64,000 nucleotides of DNA from positions 248,001-312,000 of the forward strand of contig JAEPRB010000017.1 in the NCBI GenBank assembly GCA_016758965.1, in the 5' to 3' direction. The stretch's first letter is position 1; the number at the start of each line of letters is the position of its first letter. The stretch comes from Circinella minor. Taxonomy: Eukaryota > Mucoromycota > Mucoromycetes > Mucorales > Lichtheimiaceae. Below are positions 11,958 to 25,200 of the stretch, one piece after another. The notes below the pieces were generated by a model. That model saw only the letters and a list, made by a program, of their open reading frames with translations, was not told the origin of the DNA and ran no database searches. A program made the translations under genes and the position numbers.

Positions 11958-13856
11958 ATGGCGCCACCACGATCTTCAGAGTTAGGAGCAACTACTGTTG
12001 CTTCGCGATCGACAAAAGGTGGGTTTCATCAACGCAAACCTTCGTTAACATCAGCGTGTCCTCCAACAGGTGCTCGATCAACCGATAAATCTCGAAATGC
12101 TTTTCCGCCATCATCTTTGACACAATATTGTAAACGATTACTTCGACTCCGTATTGTTCGACTTTTGGGCTGGGCCTATATTTTGACAAGTTTAGCCTTG
12201 TCTACAATTCACCTCTTTTCTTCACTTACGACATCTGCATCACAAGCAGGTTCGGCTACTGTATTAGGTATATATACATATATATAGAACGCATGATAAT
12301 AATGAAATTTAATAACTCATTATAACTATTTTATATTACCATCACTAGTACAAGATATAAGTCAAATTCAAAAACAACAACAGCAACAATTCAATTTACC
12401 CGATGGTTTATCACCTCTCAATACACTTACATATCAACTACGTCTTTCGAAAATGTTTTCTAAATCTTTGATCCGTATGGATCATTTACGCCCATATTGG
12501 TTTACTGCAACTGCTACACCCTCACCTGATCAACTTGGTATCTCAACAATTTTGACTATGGACGAATGGCCTCATTTAGTCCATTTGGCTGAAATATGGC
12601 AAGGTATAATAATGATAATAGTTTTTTTATGAGACTTCTTTTTTATGTTCTTGGGGTATGAAAATGAAAAGGAATTAACAAAATAGATGGATGAATCACA
12701 CCAACAATGGAATGGATTGCTTATTTAATTATTTAATTTTTTTCTTTCAGGACCTATCTCCGCTACATTACAGATCCCATCCGATATGGGTGGTCTTGCT
12801 TCAGGTGCTGTATTACAACATTTATCAGCTATTCGACGTGAATATGAAACTCAAACTATGTTAGCAAGACATGTTGATCTTCATTTGATTGTTCGTCCAA
12901 GTAATGGAGATCCAGTCGTTCACGGCGGTTTTCAAGATAGTCGCAATTTGGCACGTTTATTCAGTCGTACTGATGTTGTAGCCCACGTGCCTGTCACAGT
13001 ACTATGGGTTTCTGACTTGGTTACAGCTGCTAAAACGTACCATGATCGATTATTGGATGGTGATGTGCTTATTGTCCCAACCTTTGGATTTCCTAATAGC
13101 AAGAACGCGATCACGGATGAATGGCCAACGACAAAAACTGAAATGGTGGAATGGGCTGATGAAAAACGTATTGGTTTGTTAGATTATCATTGGAAATTGA
13201 GTAAAGGCCCAACTTCTTATGATATCTGGCGTGAAGCTACTGAACCTTACCTTGTTCCTGAATATGATTATCACTATACTCCAATTTATATTTCTACGCG
13301 AGATGATCATCCATGGTAAAGTATATTGTATATATATCGAGAAGGAGAAAAGGAGGAAGGAGATAAATGTCATAGACTTTTTTTTTCTGTCTTTTGAGAT
13401 TATCATTTTATTTACTTATCCATATTTATTATTAGGTGTGAAGAACGATTTGCTGATGAACCATCAGCATGCTTATACTCGATTTATTTAAATGGTGCTA
13501 ACCTTTGGGTGCTTCCAAATGATTATGTTGTAAGAACTGGCAAAGAGCCAGAGAAAATGTTGACGGCTGAAGAGGTAAATAGTAAACTATAATTGGATAA
13601 AAAAAGAGAAATAGAAGAAGCATTAATCGCTTACATCTACTACTTTATTTTTTAAAAAAACTTTTATAAACAGGGTCAATTACAAGTCGCGATGTATAAA
13701 AACTATCGTATTGAACAATGTGTATTTTATGCACGCCAATTTGATCAGGCTGGTATCTTTGAAACTGATCGTGCAAAACATGTTCAACAAGAATGTGCTA
13801 AATCTTTGGGTAGTTTACGCAAAGAAAAGATTATTAGCTCCACCACCAAAAAATAG
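11958..13856 (+). CDS. GT49 (LARGE/B4GAT1-like) family glycosyltransferase, type II membrane
   Basis: Five exons (11958-12267, 12349-12603, 12751-13315, 13436-13574, 13674-13856) join in frame to 483 residues. About 75 basic, Ser-rich residues precede one hydrophobic segment (LLGWAYILTSLALSTIHLF), so this is a type II Golgi-type membrane protein. The luminal part has the glycosyltransferase-49 signature order: ILTMDEWPHLVHLAEIWQGP, SAIRREYE near the start, LLDGDVLIVPTFGF, LLDYHWKLSKGPTSYDIW, YTPIYISTRDDHPWCEERF and LNGANLWVLPNDYVVR. The family in animals adds glucuronic acid or xylose-glucuronic acid to O-mannose glycans; the acceptor in fungi is not known to me. The usual DxD is not obvious: LWVSDL or DGD are candidates. 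Start chosen at the only ATG preceding the membrane segment. Expected spot is the secretory pathway, possibly acting on cell-wall mannoproteins (inference). Confidence 0.85.
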
Positions 13857-14615
13857 ACTTATAATTAGGTTTTAAATCCTAAAACTCAACTTAACCCAGA
13901 AAAACAAAACTATGCACACCCAAGAGTGTATGTTTTTCTTCCCATCTTTCTTTTGTTAACGTTTCCTTTTTTTTTATTTATATGTTGGAAAAAAATTCAA
14001 CAGCACAATGTAATATATTATCCTTTTTCTTTTATAAAATAGTAATTTATTTATTTATTACTTGATATGATTACTCTGGGGATTGTTGAATAATAAGAAT
14101 GATGAATTTATACATCTACCTTGTTAAGTAATATAGTTTTTTACGAATAGCAAAGGTAGTTACGAAGAAAAGGGCGGGGAAAGATTAAAAAAAAGAAACA
14201 TCAGCATCTTGTTCAGATGATATATCATTGTTTGGATAATTGTTTATATGTGCTCTTCCTCCAGTTGATATGAACAATTGAAAAAAGCATAATATATTGT
14301 CTAATTCATACATACGTTGTTTCATCATTTATACGTATCCATCCCCCGATATAAACTACGTAAGAGTGTATTTATTTATATCTACGTATATACATTCACA
14401 CACCTTTATACACTAGTTATATATATAAACCCCCCCCTTCTTTTGACGTTAAAAAAAGTTTCCTCCTCCGCCTTGCATCTATATTATCCTTATTCTTTCT
14501 ATATATTTCACCCTTCTTTCCCACTCATTTTCTCCTTCCTTACTTTCTCTCTCTCTTTTTTTTCCGTTTTTTTTTTATCTCCATTTATAAATTATACCCA
14601 CTAGTTACTATTAAT
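13857..14615. other. Intergenic spacer and CT-rich leader
   Basis: Contains the 3' flank of the glycosyltransferase gene and, from about 14380 to 14600, a CT-rich leader before the next ATG. Nothing else seen. Confidence 0.5.
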
Positions 14616-15090
14616 ATGAGTGCCATGGTGGATAAACTAAAGAAGCAAATAGAGATGTGGCGTGTTAACAAATATACAAAACGACGATCGTATATTCCAG
14701 AATATGAACCAAAAGGTAATAGTGACAACATCACACGTTTTTTCCTTTAAATGATTATAAGTGTTATTGTTCTATTCATGTATTATTTTATATCGAGTAT
14801 GTATGTATAAAAATAGTATACTAAAATATATGGTACAATTTACTTCCTCCCGCTTTTTCTATGGCAACAAACAAACGAACAAAACAAAATTAGACAAAAA
14901 ACATTATCGACATACTTATCATGATGGTGTATATCTTTCATCACTTAGTGATCATCCCACATCTTCATCTTCATCCACCAACAAAAAAAATATTAAATTA
15001 TTTCCGTCAAAAAAGAAATCATATCGAGTACCTCCGCCTCAATGTTCTGAAGCTTATAATATAACATATCATCATGGACGTTCTTACTAA
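14616..15090 (+). CDS. Small basic protein of unknown function
   Basis: Two exons (14616-14715 and 14894-15090) join in frame to 98 residues. It begins MSAMVDKLKKQIEMWRVNKY and has a basic patch TKRRSYIPEYEP. The second exon runs through YRHTYHDGVYLSSLSDHP, a Ser/Thr-Asn stretch, a Lys-rich segment, and ends ITYHHGRSY. No signal peptide or membrane segment is seen. The CT-rich leader upstream and the clean splice sites favour a real gene. I do not recognise the family. An alternative is that the second exon starts at another AG upstream, but only the chosen site keeps the frame across the junction and avoids the low-complexity upstream part. Confidence 0.55.
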
Positions 15091-16647
15091 AAAAAAGAAT
15101 ACTTTGTAGAATGTAATATGACCCTCCTACTCTAATAACGCAAAAAGAACAACAAAAAAATAATGTATATAATAAACTTAACAGTGATAGTACTAAATTC
15201 TAGTACTACTACTTGTTCTTAATGTTGTCCTCCTGTCTTTGATCTCTTTTAGCCCCTTCTTATACTCCCTCGTCTATCTATTTCTCCACGTTTCCCCTTT
15301 ACTTTTATTAAACATGATAATGATATTTATCATTATAACTTTTTGTTCCAATTATTCTTGTAACACAATAATGCAATTCAGAAATAAGGAGGTAAATGGA
15401 ATTACGTAAAAATAAACCAACTAATAATATACGTATAACTTGTTTTTTTTTTTGTTAATGACAATCATAATTACCATAGTTGTTAATATTATAATGTTTT
15501 ACTATTACTATTATAGAGAGAGTAGCAGTAAGAATAATACATAGTATGGTTAGCAAAAAGTAAAGCGTTTTCACGTTGTCATGAATAAACAAAATCATTT
15601 GTTTAAGAAAATGCAAGGAATCATTTACTACATGTGCGTTTTTATTTAAGTTTTGTAATATGCAAGTAACAAAGAAAAAGATACTTTTCGTGCATACGTA
15701 AAAGAAAGTTTTATATTATACGGTAATAAATCGGATTATGATAAAAAGAAAGGAAAATTTATATGCGATTTGTACAAATGATATGTTTTAAAATGATCAG
15801 TGTATACAATTATTGATGAAGAAAAAGAAAAGGCCACCCATGTGAGAGAAGAAAAAATAACGTTATTCTGCATGGTATAAAATTAATTGCCACTCACATT
15901 TACAAACAAACCCAAAGCATCCAGTTTTTTTTTTATATTTGCATTTTAAACGATTGAACTACTAACAAGATGGACTATCATTTCTGTAATGATGATCATA
16001 ACAATAGTTTAATTTTCACTCTTTTAATAAAATGTTATTATCTAATATATATCAAATTCTTTTTCTGTTGGTAACTATCATTGTTACATTATTTAAATAC
16101 TCCTTTTTCTATAATAAAAAAAGTCTCCTTAATTGTCTTTATAAAAGGATATTTATTTCGATGCGTTATTCATTGCTCATACTCTACTTTTTTTTTTGTT
16201 CTGAGGATATTCTAATTCATCTATAAATTATCAGTAAATTGATTTATTTATGGCCACCATAATTTAACAAGCCTTTTCCTGCTTGTATATTGATTGTAAA
16301 GTCTGTGGAAAAACACGTCTCTATACATGTGTACATATATATAGAGAGAAAATTTGAAAGAGAGAGTATAAATTTTAACTAATCAAAATGGTACTCTAAA
16401 CATAAAAACAAATTACATTGTATAGTTTTGTTGTTGTTGAAGCATTGTAAAGGTAGTCTTTTCATGTTGCTCACCTAATGTCACTTTCTTGCTTTCACGC
16501 GCTTTGCTAATAAAAAAATTAATGAGAGGCTGTGACGTGTTGGTCTCGAAATTTTGCTATACTCGCTCAGAAGTCGGGGGTAGGTAATCAAGCACAAATA
16601 AGCAAAAAAAAAAAAAGCTTTCTTTTTTTAACGTCTCCCCACTCTAA
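15091..16647. other. Intergenic, no supported gene
   Basis: AT-rich spacer between the small basic protein and the QCR1-like gene. Minus-strand frame at 16410-16510 encodes a short hydrophilic peptide ending in LQQQQNYTM, but no start or upstream exon could be joined. The last 50 bases are the leader of the next gene. Confidence 0.4.
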
Positions 16648-18460
16648 ATGGCATCCAAGCTTCTTTCCAATACCCTTCAGCACCGTGCTGCTTTGACTAA
16701 GCAGGTAAATTAGGCAATTAACAACGTATAGAACAACCAACAAAGACGGCATCATTATGAACATTTTTTCTTGTTTTTTTTTACTTCAAGAAAAAAATGT
16801 GTAAAGAATCTCAATTGAAAAAGCTTATTGTTATATTATCTATATTTTATATATATATATAAATATATATATTAAAAAAAGTTCACTCGTCCTTTGGCTA
16901 CTGTCGCTGACCAACTTGTCAACACCCGCACCACCGTTCTTCCCAACGGCTTGACGATCGCTACCGAGGAAAACACAATTGCCAATGGTGCTGCTACTGT
17001 TGGTATTTGGATCGACGCGGGTTCGCGCGCTGAATCGGCAAGCAACAGTGGTTCTGCCAATTTGATTAAGCGCATTGCTCTTCAGGTTTGTTCGATTTAC
17101 TTTATTTTGTTTTTTTTTTCAAATTAAAAATATATATTTACATATTTTTAAAATAAGAAGAAAAAAAAACTGAACCTAACAATTGGCGGTTGGGGAATGA
17201 TATTTTGTATATATGTTTTGAAATAATAGAACAACCAATACACTGGCGGTGAATTGACAGCTCACACCACACACGATCAAACTTACTATGCTGCCAAGAC
17301 CATCAGATCGAACGTTGAAAAGTCAGTTGCTAACCTTGCTCAAATTGTCCAAGATTTAAAGCTTGATAACTTGGAAAAAGAACGTGCTGCTGTTTTGAAC
17401 GAAGAACCTAATATGGAACAAGTTACATTCGAACACTTACACGCCACTGCATTCCAAGGCACCAGCCTTGGTTTACCCGTCAACGGTTTAAATGTCGAAA
17501 ACTTAACATCGCAAGATTTGACTAACTTCATCAAGAATACTTACACTGCCAAGCGTATTGTTCTTGTAGGTGCTGGTGATGTTGATCACGATGCTTTGGT
17601 CAAGTTGGCTCAAACCAACTTTGGCTCTCTTGCTTCTGGATCCGTTTCTTCTGGCGCTCAACCATCTTTCACCGGTTCCGAAATCCGTTTGCGTGACGAT
17701 CTTGCTCAACAAGCTCATATTGCTTTGGCCGTTGAAGGTGCTCCCTTTATGTCTGCTGAATACTTGAACTTGTTGGTTATGCAAACCATCATTGGTTCTT
17801 GGGATAGCACCTTAGGTGGTGCTGCTAACTTGTCTTCCCGTTTATCTTCCGTTGTCAATGGTAACCATTTGGCCGATTCGTTTGCTGCTTTCACTAAGGG
17901 TTACAAGGATACTGGTCTTTGGGGTTTCTATGCTTCTACTCAAAACCGTGAGCAAATTGATGATCTTGTTCACTTTTTGCAAAAGGAATGGAACCGTCTT
18001 TCCACTACTATCACTGTGAGTGAAGTTGAACGTGCCAAGGTTCAATTGAAGGCTAGCTTGTTGTTGAGCCTCGATTCTACCTCTGCCGTTGCTCAAGATA
18101 TCGGTAACCAAGTTTTGACCACTGGTAAGCGATTGAGCGGTAATGAATTGACTCAAGCTATTGACAAGATCTCTGTCGCTGATGTCCGTAACGCTGCCAA
18201 CAAGTTCATTTGGGATCAAGAAGTTGCTGTTATCGGTGCTGGTCCTATCGAATGTTTGACTGATTATGGCAGAGTTCGTGGTAACATGGCATACAACAGG
18301 TAAAGAAATCATTTATTGTTATGACTGTTATATGCGGCTGTGAGATAGGTGGAGAGAGGGTAGGATGGATGAATAGTGTTTTTGTGTGACAAAATTACTA
18401 ATTCATATACTTTATTTTTTCATTATTTTTCTCATTTTATAAAATAAATATAGATTCTAA
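16648..18460 (+). CDS. Ubiquinol-cytochrome c reductase core protein 1 (QCR1/Cor1-like)
   Basis: A core subunit of respiratory complex III on the matrix side of the inner mitochondrial membrane, related to the processing peptidase beta subunit. Exons 16648-16704, 16882-17085, 17230-18299 and 18454-18460 give 445 residues. The N-terminus (MASKLLSNTLQHRAALTKQ) is a presequence. TTVLPNGLTIATEEN and VGIWIDAGSRAE are typical peptidase-M16 strands. The zinc motif HxxEH expected after this is absent (NSGSANLIKRIAL), so it is a core protein, not an active peptidase. GELTAHTTHDQTYY and LNEEPNMEQVTFEHLHATAF follow. The third exon would stop at once at 18301 (AYNR), but a GT at 18300 and an AG at 18452-18453 allow a 7-base last exon giving AYNRF, and family members end in an aromatic residue. 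That last exon is inference; the rest is firm. Codon use here is more biased than in neighbours, as in highly expressed genes. Confidence 0.9.
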
Positions 18461-18965
18461 GGGTTTTTAGATTCATCTTAATATAATTGGTTATTATTAT
18501 TATTATTATTATTTTCCTTCTTTCTACTTATCAACGTTAACTCTCACTCTATCATTCTCTATTATTCTCTCTCTCTTTTGCATTTCTATTCCAGCCATGT
18601 TACAATGACTCTTTCTTTTGTACTTTTCTTTTGTATTTAAGAGACGTACATCTTACAATACTAGATTTTTTTTCTATTGACATTTTTTTTATGTGGTTTA
18701 TTTTATTGAGTTGCGATTATACAAAAAAAAAGAGTAAAAAAATCTAAGATCTTAAGAGCGGGTTGCCATGCATTAACAAAAAAATGTGAAACATTTAAAC
18801 GGATGAGTTAGCAAAACACGGAGCTTTCGATAATAGAGATTTAGTTTGTAAAAGAAAAAAAAAACCCAGCTATAAGCTTTTTTTTTTTTTTGGCCCTTTG
18901 GAGTTTCATCATACGTTTCGTTTGTTTCGCCACACCCCTCTTTTACTTTCCAATAACTCCATATA
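18461..18965. other. Intergenic spacer
   Basis: Holds a (TTA/TAT)n run at 18494-18515 and T-rich sequence. It contains the 3' end of the QCR1-like transcript and the promoter of the Big1-like gene. Nothing else seen. Confidence 0.5.
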
Positions 18966-20366
18966 ATGAAAATATACGCTGCAGCATTATTGTCTTCATT
19001 GGCATCAGCTGTTGTTGCCTTTGAAAACACTGTACCATGCTTAATGTGGTCACCCAAAGAGTTAGTAAATAATGAAAATAAAAGCGGATGTAATTTAATA
19101 GCTTATTAAACTGACACATGCACACATCTCGATTTTATATGTATTTATATATGAAGATATTTGACACACGTCGCTGGACAACAGTTCATTGTTGAAAACA
19201 AACAAGCCGTTTCAACCATCTGGGATTCTCTTTCTTCTGATATTTGTGAAGCTAACATTATTGCCATTATTGACCAACCTGGTGTACGTAACAGTAATAA
19301 TGATATAAAAACCAAAGAAAAAAAATCAATAATGTAACCTAGTTTTACTATTATCAATACTATAACGTTTAGATTCATTTGAACGACTTTGCACGCTCGG
19401 AATCATTTAGCTCCATTAAGGTAAACAAAAATCAAAACTTCTCAAAGAAACGAAGAAATATAACTGTTAATTTTTATTTATTTTTTTGTATCTATAGCAA
19501 CACCGTAAAAATGCAGTTACGCGTACCGAAGTTGAATATATTGCGGACAATGTTAATGTGGATAACTTGGCAACATTGATTGCTCAGGAATGTGAAGGTT
19601 CAGTTATCAATGGTGATAGTAAGTTTATTATTATAATCAATAGTTTTAATCATAGATTCAATCATGTTTGTGATATTGATTTTTTTAAAAATAAAAACAC
19701 TTTATGCAGACTTGTCAAATGATAATAATGAAGCTCCTACTGTGGCCGTTTTGTCTTTATCCAACGCAGAAGATACAAATGCCTTACAACAAAATGGTAA
19801 AGAAAATAGGAAAAAAGAGGAGAAAAAGTGAAGCGAATGAAGAGGGGCATGAATTAAGATATAGGACACGGTGTCATCGTTACTGGATTTTTATTTTTGC
19901 GATTTCGATATTCTCTTCTGTATATGGTAATTCATATGATTATTTTTTTAATTCAAATGTTAGATGCTAAGGTAGATGAATTTATTAAAAACGTTCAAGA
20001 ACAAGCTGTTGATAACTATGCTGTTATTTATACCTCAAGCTCGGCTAAGAAATCGGTAAGAAGGAAAAAGAACATATATATTATTAATTATTCATTAGAG
20101 ATCACAGAAAAAATGCAAAAAAAAGTCTAAATGGTTTTTATATAAAATAGCCATCTCATTTGCGCAAGCGAAGTGTACTTCAAAGTCGAGCACCACCACC
20201 TGGATCAAGCAAACCTATCTTCGCCAAATATCAATTGTTCTCCCCTGGCATCTTTATGGCTTTTGCCGTTGCTTTCATTGTGATCGCCATTGTATCTGTT
20301 GGTATCACTTGGCTTACTAATATTCAAACACCTATTCGTTTCGAAGGAAAGCCAAAGAAGAATTAG
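18966..20366 (+). CDS. Big1/Voa1-like V-ATPase V0 assembly protein
   Basis: Seven exons (18966-19060, 19157-19283, 19373-19420, 19498-19618, 19710-19796, 19964-20055, 20151-20366) join in frame to 261 residues. A signal peptide (MKIYAAALLSSLASAVVAFE) leads to NTVPCLMWSPKEYL, the Big1-type start of the luminal part. A long luminal domain follows, with LTHVAGQQF and DQPGIHLNDFARSE. Near the C-terminus KYQLFSPGIFMA enters a single membrane helix (AFIVIAIVSVGITW) and a short cytosolic tail ending in Lys-rich KPKKN, a KKxx-like ER retrieval signal. This layout (signal, luminal domain, YQ-F-TPGIFM helix, short tail) is that of the Big1/ATP6AP1 group, ER proteins needed for V0 assembly and for beta-1,6-glucan content in yeast. 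Which of Big1 or Voa1 it matches better needs alignment. Confidence 0.78.
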
Positions 20367-21134
20367 ATAAATTGAATTCGAATGGGAATTTGTTTTCCTT
20401 TACGTTTTGGACGTATATAAATAAATACCTGATTGTATTGATTCTATCCATTACCAGAAAAGACGGAGGAATGCAACTTTTTTTTTTGTTTTTGACACCT
20501 AGAAACACAGCTTTCTCTTTCTAATCTATTTTACACATTTTGTTTTATAACCACGAATTGGTCTATACCAAGGTTACAGATGTGAAAAAAGAGATTGATA
20601 TGACAAGAAGATATATATACATAGAGAATATGTGTGTGTATTTTCATGTACATAACAAAAAAAAAGTGCTAGTGGACGCTTGTGACAATTTAATTATAAT
20701 ATACATACAAAGAGATGTGAAAAAGAAGCTGATAGTGAAATAATTACATAGTATATTATTCTATCGGACAATATTGCATACACCAACAGAAACTTACATA
20801 TTTATGCAATTGTTACTTTTTTCACTGATTACATTCTAAGGTTATAGCTTTTTGTTTGCTCTCTTTTAACTCAAAATTAAGGTGTTATCAGTAAATCTCT
20901 CTCAATTGGCGTTTGTCACACTACTGCTACTGCTATTACTACTACCAATTATACTGCCATTGTACATTTACTAATTCTAAAAGCGATAAAAAGTAAAATG
21001 AACAAGATTATCTCTTGCTGTATAATTTATTTAATTTTTTACAAACAAAAATGTCGGGATTAATATTTTCACCAGCATGGAGGTACAATAAAATAACACC
21101 ACCATGAATGAACAGAGGAATTGGTTGCATTGAC
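20367..21134. other. Intergenic between convergent genes
   Basis: The 3' flanks of the Big1-like (+) and YjbQ-like (-) genes meet here. AT-rich, no gene or repeat family seen. Confidence 0.5.
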
Positions 21135-22038
21135 TTATTTCTTTTCGCCTTGCAAAGTTACTACTACCTTACGGCTACCACCATAATTACGATGCTCACA
21201 CAAGTAAATACTATAGATGTAAATAAGTGAATGTGTTTGTTTTTATCCATAATGATCGTTATATAATATACATAGGATACGTTTATCAATATAAAAGCTT
21301 ACCCTTGCCATGTACCCGTATTAAGTTCACCATTAGTAATTGGAATCTAGAATGTTAAAATATTTAAACGATCAAGTTCCTATTCAAATATACAAAAATG
21401 CATGTAATTGCTTTAATATTTCCCAATTATCTCTTACATTAAGTGAAACACCAACAATTCCTGACTTTAAATGACCTGGCTATATTCATAGAAGAAAGAG
21501 TGGGTAGAAATTTTAATTATTAGTCTATTATGATGGAAGATGATAGCAAGTAAATGTATGTTTATATATATTACCATATCATCTGGCCCTTCATCAGTAT
21601 GAATATAAGGAAAGGTTTCGGGAACAATCTTGTCCAATCCCATATCCATATCTTTACGAACATCTGGATCTGCATTTTCATTAAGCATAAGAGAAGCTGA
21701 AGTATGTTGTACTATAGTATAATAATAAGAACAAGTTAGAAAAAAAAATCTTTCAAATAGATTTTTATCTTTTCCAATATTAACGTACAAAATATATTTG
21801 CCATGCCAACTTTGTAGTTTTTTATTTCTGGGACTTGATTGACGATCTCACGATGAACCAAGTGACATCCTTAAATATAAAATAATAATGAAACCGAAAT
21901 TAGAATATGTATAGCATGGTCTCGTATTTTTTTTCTTTCTGTTGGTGGGTTTTGATGACTGAATCAGATAAAATATTAATGTATATATAATATACCTCTA
22001 TTACGAGCATTCAATCTAATCTGCTTCTGATACCACAT
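21135..22038 (-). CDS. YjbQ/UPF0047 family protein (secondary thiamine-phosphate synthase-like)
   Basis: Six short exons (22038-21996, 21869-21789, 21711-21575, 21479-21438, 21346-21303, 21210-21135) join in frame to 140 residues, the usual length of this compact, widely conserved family. Visible signatures are RGCHLVHREIV, IFLQHTSASLMLNENADPDV, PYIHTDEGPDDMPGHLKSGI and TWQGIYLCEHRNYGGSRKV, followed by the closing strand VVVTLQG. Bacterial members have weak thiamine-phosphate synthase activity and complement thiamine auxotrophs; the true cellular role of eukaryotic members is not settled. The start Met (MWYQKQIRLNARNRG) aligns with the family start and there is no targeting signal. High confidence in family, low in reaction. 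Confidence 0.9.
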
Positions 22039-22227
22039 AATAGTTTATTGTGAACAGTAAAGAAGAAAAGTACAACGCGTGTTTTATTATATAAAAAAAT
22101 GCGGGAAGATTCTTTTTTTTTCCCGCTAGTTTTCTTTTTTTAAGATCAACGTGGGTTTACATATATGGTAAAATATCCGATTTTGATAAGTGGTAAAACG
22201 AGTGATGTAATTTTTTTTTGTTAATGA

Positions 22228-25200
22228 TTATGTCTTCTTTCTATTGCTTATTTCATTGACTTCAGCTAAAAAGGAAGCAACATTATAATGCTTAACATTT
22301 AATTTCTGCAGTCTATTTAAAGTCAATATTAGGTTTTTACTCGTTGTTACGTAGTAAACAAATAATAATATCAGTTTTTAACATATGTCTAACAAACAAT
22401 TTAATAGAGAATAATCTTACTCTTGTGAAGATAGCGATTTTTGGGCACAAATAATATCACCATGCTGGTTTTCGGCTTGTTGGAAAGTGTGCTTTGGGTT
22501 TATTTTGTCAATCATTGTAGGTTTTACCTCCTGTCCACCAAAAAAAAAAACAGGTTATTAACAACTTGACTGATTCTTTATCCTTTCTCTAGTTTATCAT
22601 ATAACCATAGTCTCACTTACTTCATATAAATCGAGTTCAGTGTTAGTTGCATTCCCAACCATTATATTAATTGCAAGAGAAATTGAACCGGTAATTTGAT
22701 GTTCATAAACAATGAGATGACCAAGACTCCTAGAAAGAATAAGAAAGAGTAATAGATATTAAATAAATTATAATTAAATAACAATTTAAAATGTAAACAT
22801 TAATAATACTATACCGTAGAGTTTGGGTTTCAATATCAAAATATTTGATAAATAACAACATTTCACTATTTTTCAAAGGTGGTCCAACAGGAGTTTCAAC
22901 ATAAAGCATTATGGATACTTTACGGTTTGAGGTATAGTACCACTCTTCTGATAGGACTTTGTCGGCAACTGTTTTCAATAGTATAGTGCACAGACATTAT
23001 TGTCAATTTTAGTAATTATTATTTATAGTATTTACTATATTTATTGGGATAGTATAAAAAACAATATATATTTTCATGCTTACGTTTGCTCTTGTTTTTA
23101 ACAAAGTCAATTTCTCCAGTCGGCCTGATTGTACGATTTACACGCGTGCATAGCGCCCAAATTCGAAATTCTTTTTTCTCTTCATCAGCTCCGTCGTCTC
23201 CTTTACACAGAACATCTTTTATCATCTTTTTGAGATCACTCATGGTTGTTTTCGTTATATCATATAAGATAGTTTTGGCCAACGTATCGTTGTGCATTCC
23301 AAATTGATTACTGACCGTTTTGAAATTTTCATCATTGAAAACCTATATTTATAGACAATCAAAAAGACCGGTACGTATGTTTGATATTAACTGGTTACCC
23401 TTGTTCCCAGTACTTATTTCTATATTAAAAAAATGTATTGCCATGATTTTTATAACTAACACAATACCAGAACATTTCGTCTCCATTCTTCTTGATGCTT
23501 CTTAGCAGTAGCTCGGTGTACTAGAATAAAGCCAGTTATTCAGATAAATAGTTAGTTACTATATAATTTTATAGAATTGTTGAAAAGACACTATATTATA
23601 GATGTAGTGAGTTAAGATCGGTCTTACCGATATTTTTGGGTATATCTTCTACGGAAACCTTAGATAGCAGTTTTTCAAGTCGTGATTTCCGTACATATGA
23701 AAGTACATAGGCATTATGATTTCGCTGCGCTGTATTTGTTTTATCAAGTGGTGGTCCTCCATAACAGCCTTCAAGTACCTCAGTCTCCTTGACTGGCTGC
23801 ACACGCTCGTCAATAAATTTAACCCTTATTGATCGTAATTGTTTTAATAACAAAATTATTCTTTGTTAGTTGAACGTAATATGTAAACTATAATCAATAT
23901 GTCGTTATATATTTACCATCGATTCCCTTTGCATGTGGGTCGTATATACAAATGATACTTTCCACCACTAATATCTCCCGCGTGAGCAATTACACTATAT
24001 ACAAATAGTGTATATTTATGGTAGAAATTCGATTATTATTATATATCACTTTTGAAAAATCAAAATGTTTACAATTTACCTTTGAAGAACGTAAATATGA
24101 TATTCGGATCTGTCACTATATTGTCCCAAGAATGGATCAAGATCAATTTCTAAGGGATAGACAAATCGATCGTTGATCTATATATAATAATAATAATCAA
24201 GCCGTAATACTATTATTAGTTGATTGTTCCAAGTAAAATATAGTATAATGTAATAAGAAACTAAAACCAAAAAAGAAGTACTTTTTCCATTCTATCTTCA
24301 TTTGGACTACATCGGAAACGATTTAGTTTTATATGTAGTACTGGAGGAAGTTGGTCAATTGTGTTGTGCTCTTCAAACACATGGTGTGATAATGAATCTT
24401 GAAGAGTGGGGATTCTATCAGTTTGTAATGCAAGATCTAATATAATTTGAAACATGTTACAGAACAACAAATATACCATTGGTATGTTTAATCAACAACT
24501 TCTTTTTAAAAGGATTAACTAATTAAATAGCAAGTTTATTATTTTGTACTAACCGAAACGACATTTTCCATTTGCATATTGAATACCAAAAACGTTTCTA
24601 TAAAGACCTTGAAACTCTGGATGCTATACAACAGTACAACGGTCAGGGTTATGAGATTTGTAATGGTAATATCATTTTAAAAGGAATATATTTCCATCTC
24701 AATTTATATATATATTTTCCCTTTTTATTCGTACCGCACTCACTAATACGCTTTGCAAGACTTCTTTCATTGCAATTACATCTTGTTGGATAAAAAGATC
24801 ATACATTTCCCAACCAAATGATTTTGTCAGCTCAGTTGTTTCTGCGTGCCAATATTACAAATTACTGTTAGTTGGTATATATATAGATAACACGTTACCA
24901 GAGTGATAATAACAACTGGATAATACAAATAGCAGTATCCATTACCTATTGGTTTTAAAGAAACTTGTAACTGATAAAAGATAGATTGTAAAGCTGCTAA
25001 AATGCTGTTCTCTTGAGATGGTGTTTCATAGATACTTTTTCGAAAATAACTGGTAAAGAAAAGTAATTGCACTAAAACAGTAAGATAACCCGTCGCACCT
25101 TCATTTCTGATTCCTACAATATTAAGATGTTTCTTGGAGTCATAACTATATATTATTTAATTAATAAAAAAAATGAATAAATGTAGTATATACGCTATAG

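Noticed and set aside
16410..16510. Minus-strand peptide ending in LGEQHEKTTFTMLQQQQNYTM-like residues
   Set aside because: No start codon or upstream exon could be joined, and it lies in the promoter of the QCR1-like gene.
25081..25110. A mini-intron that would remove the odd Cys-box residues of the USP-like protein
   Set aside because: Would be about 18 bases, too short to splice, and would not bring back a cysteine.
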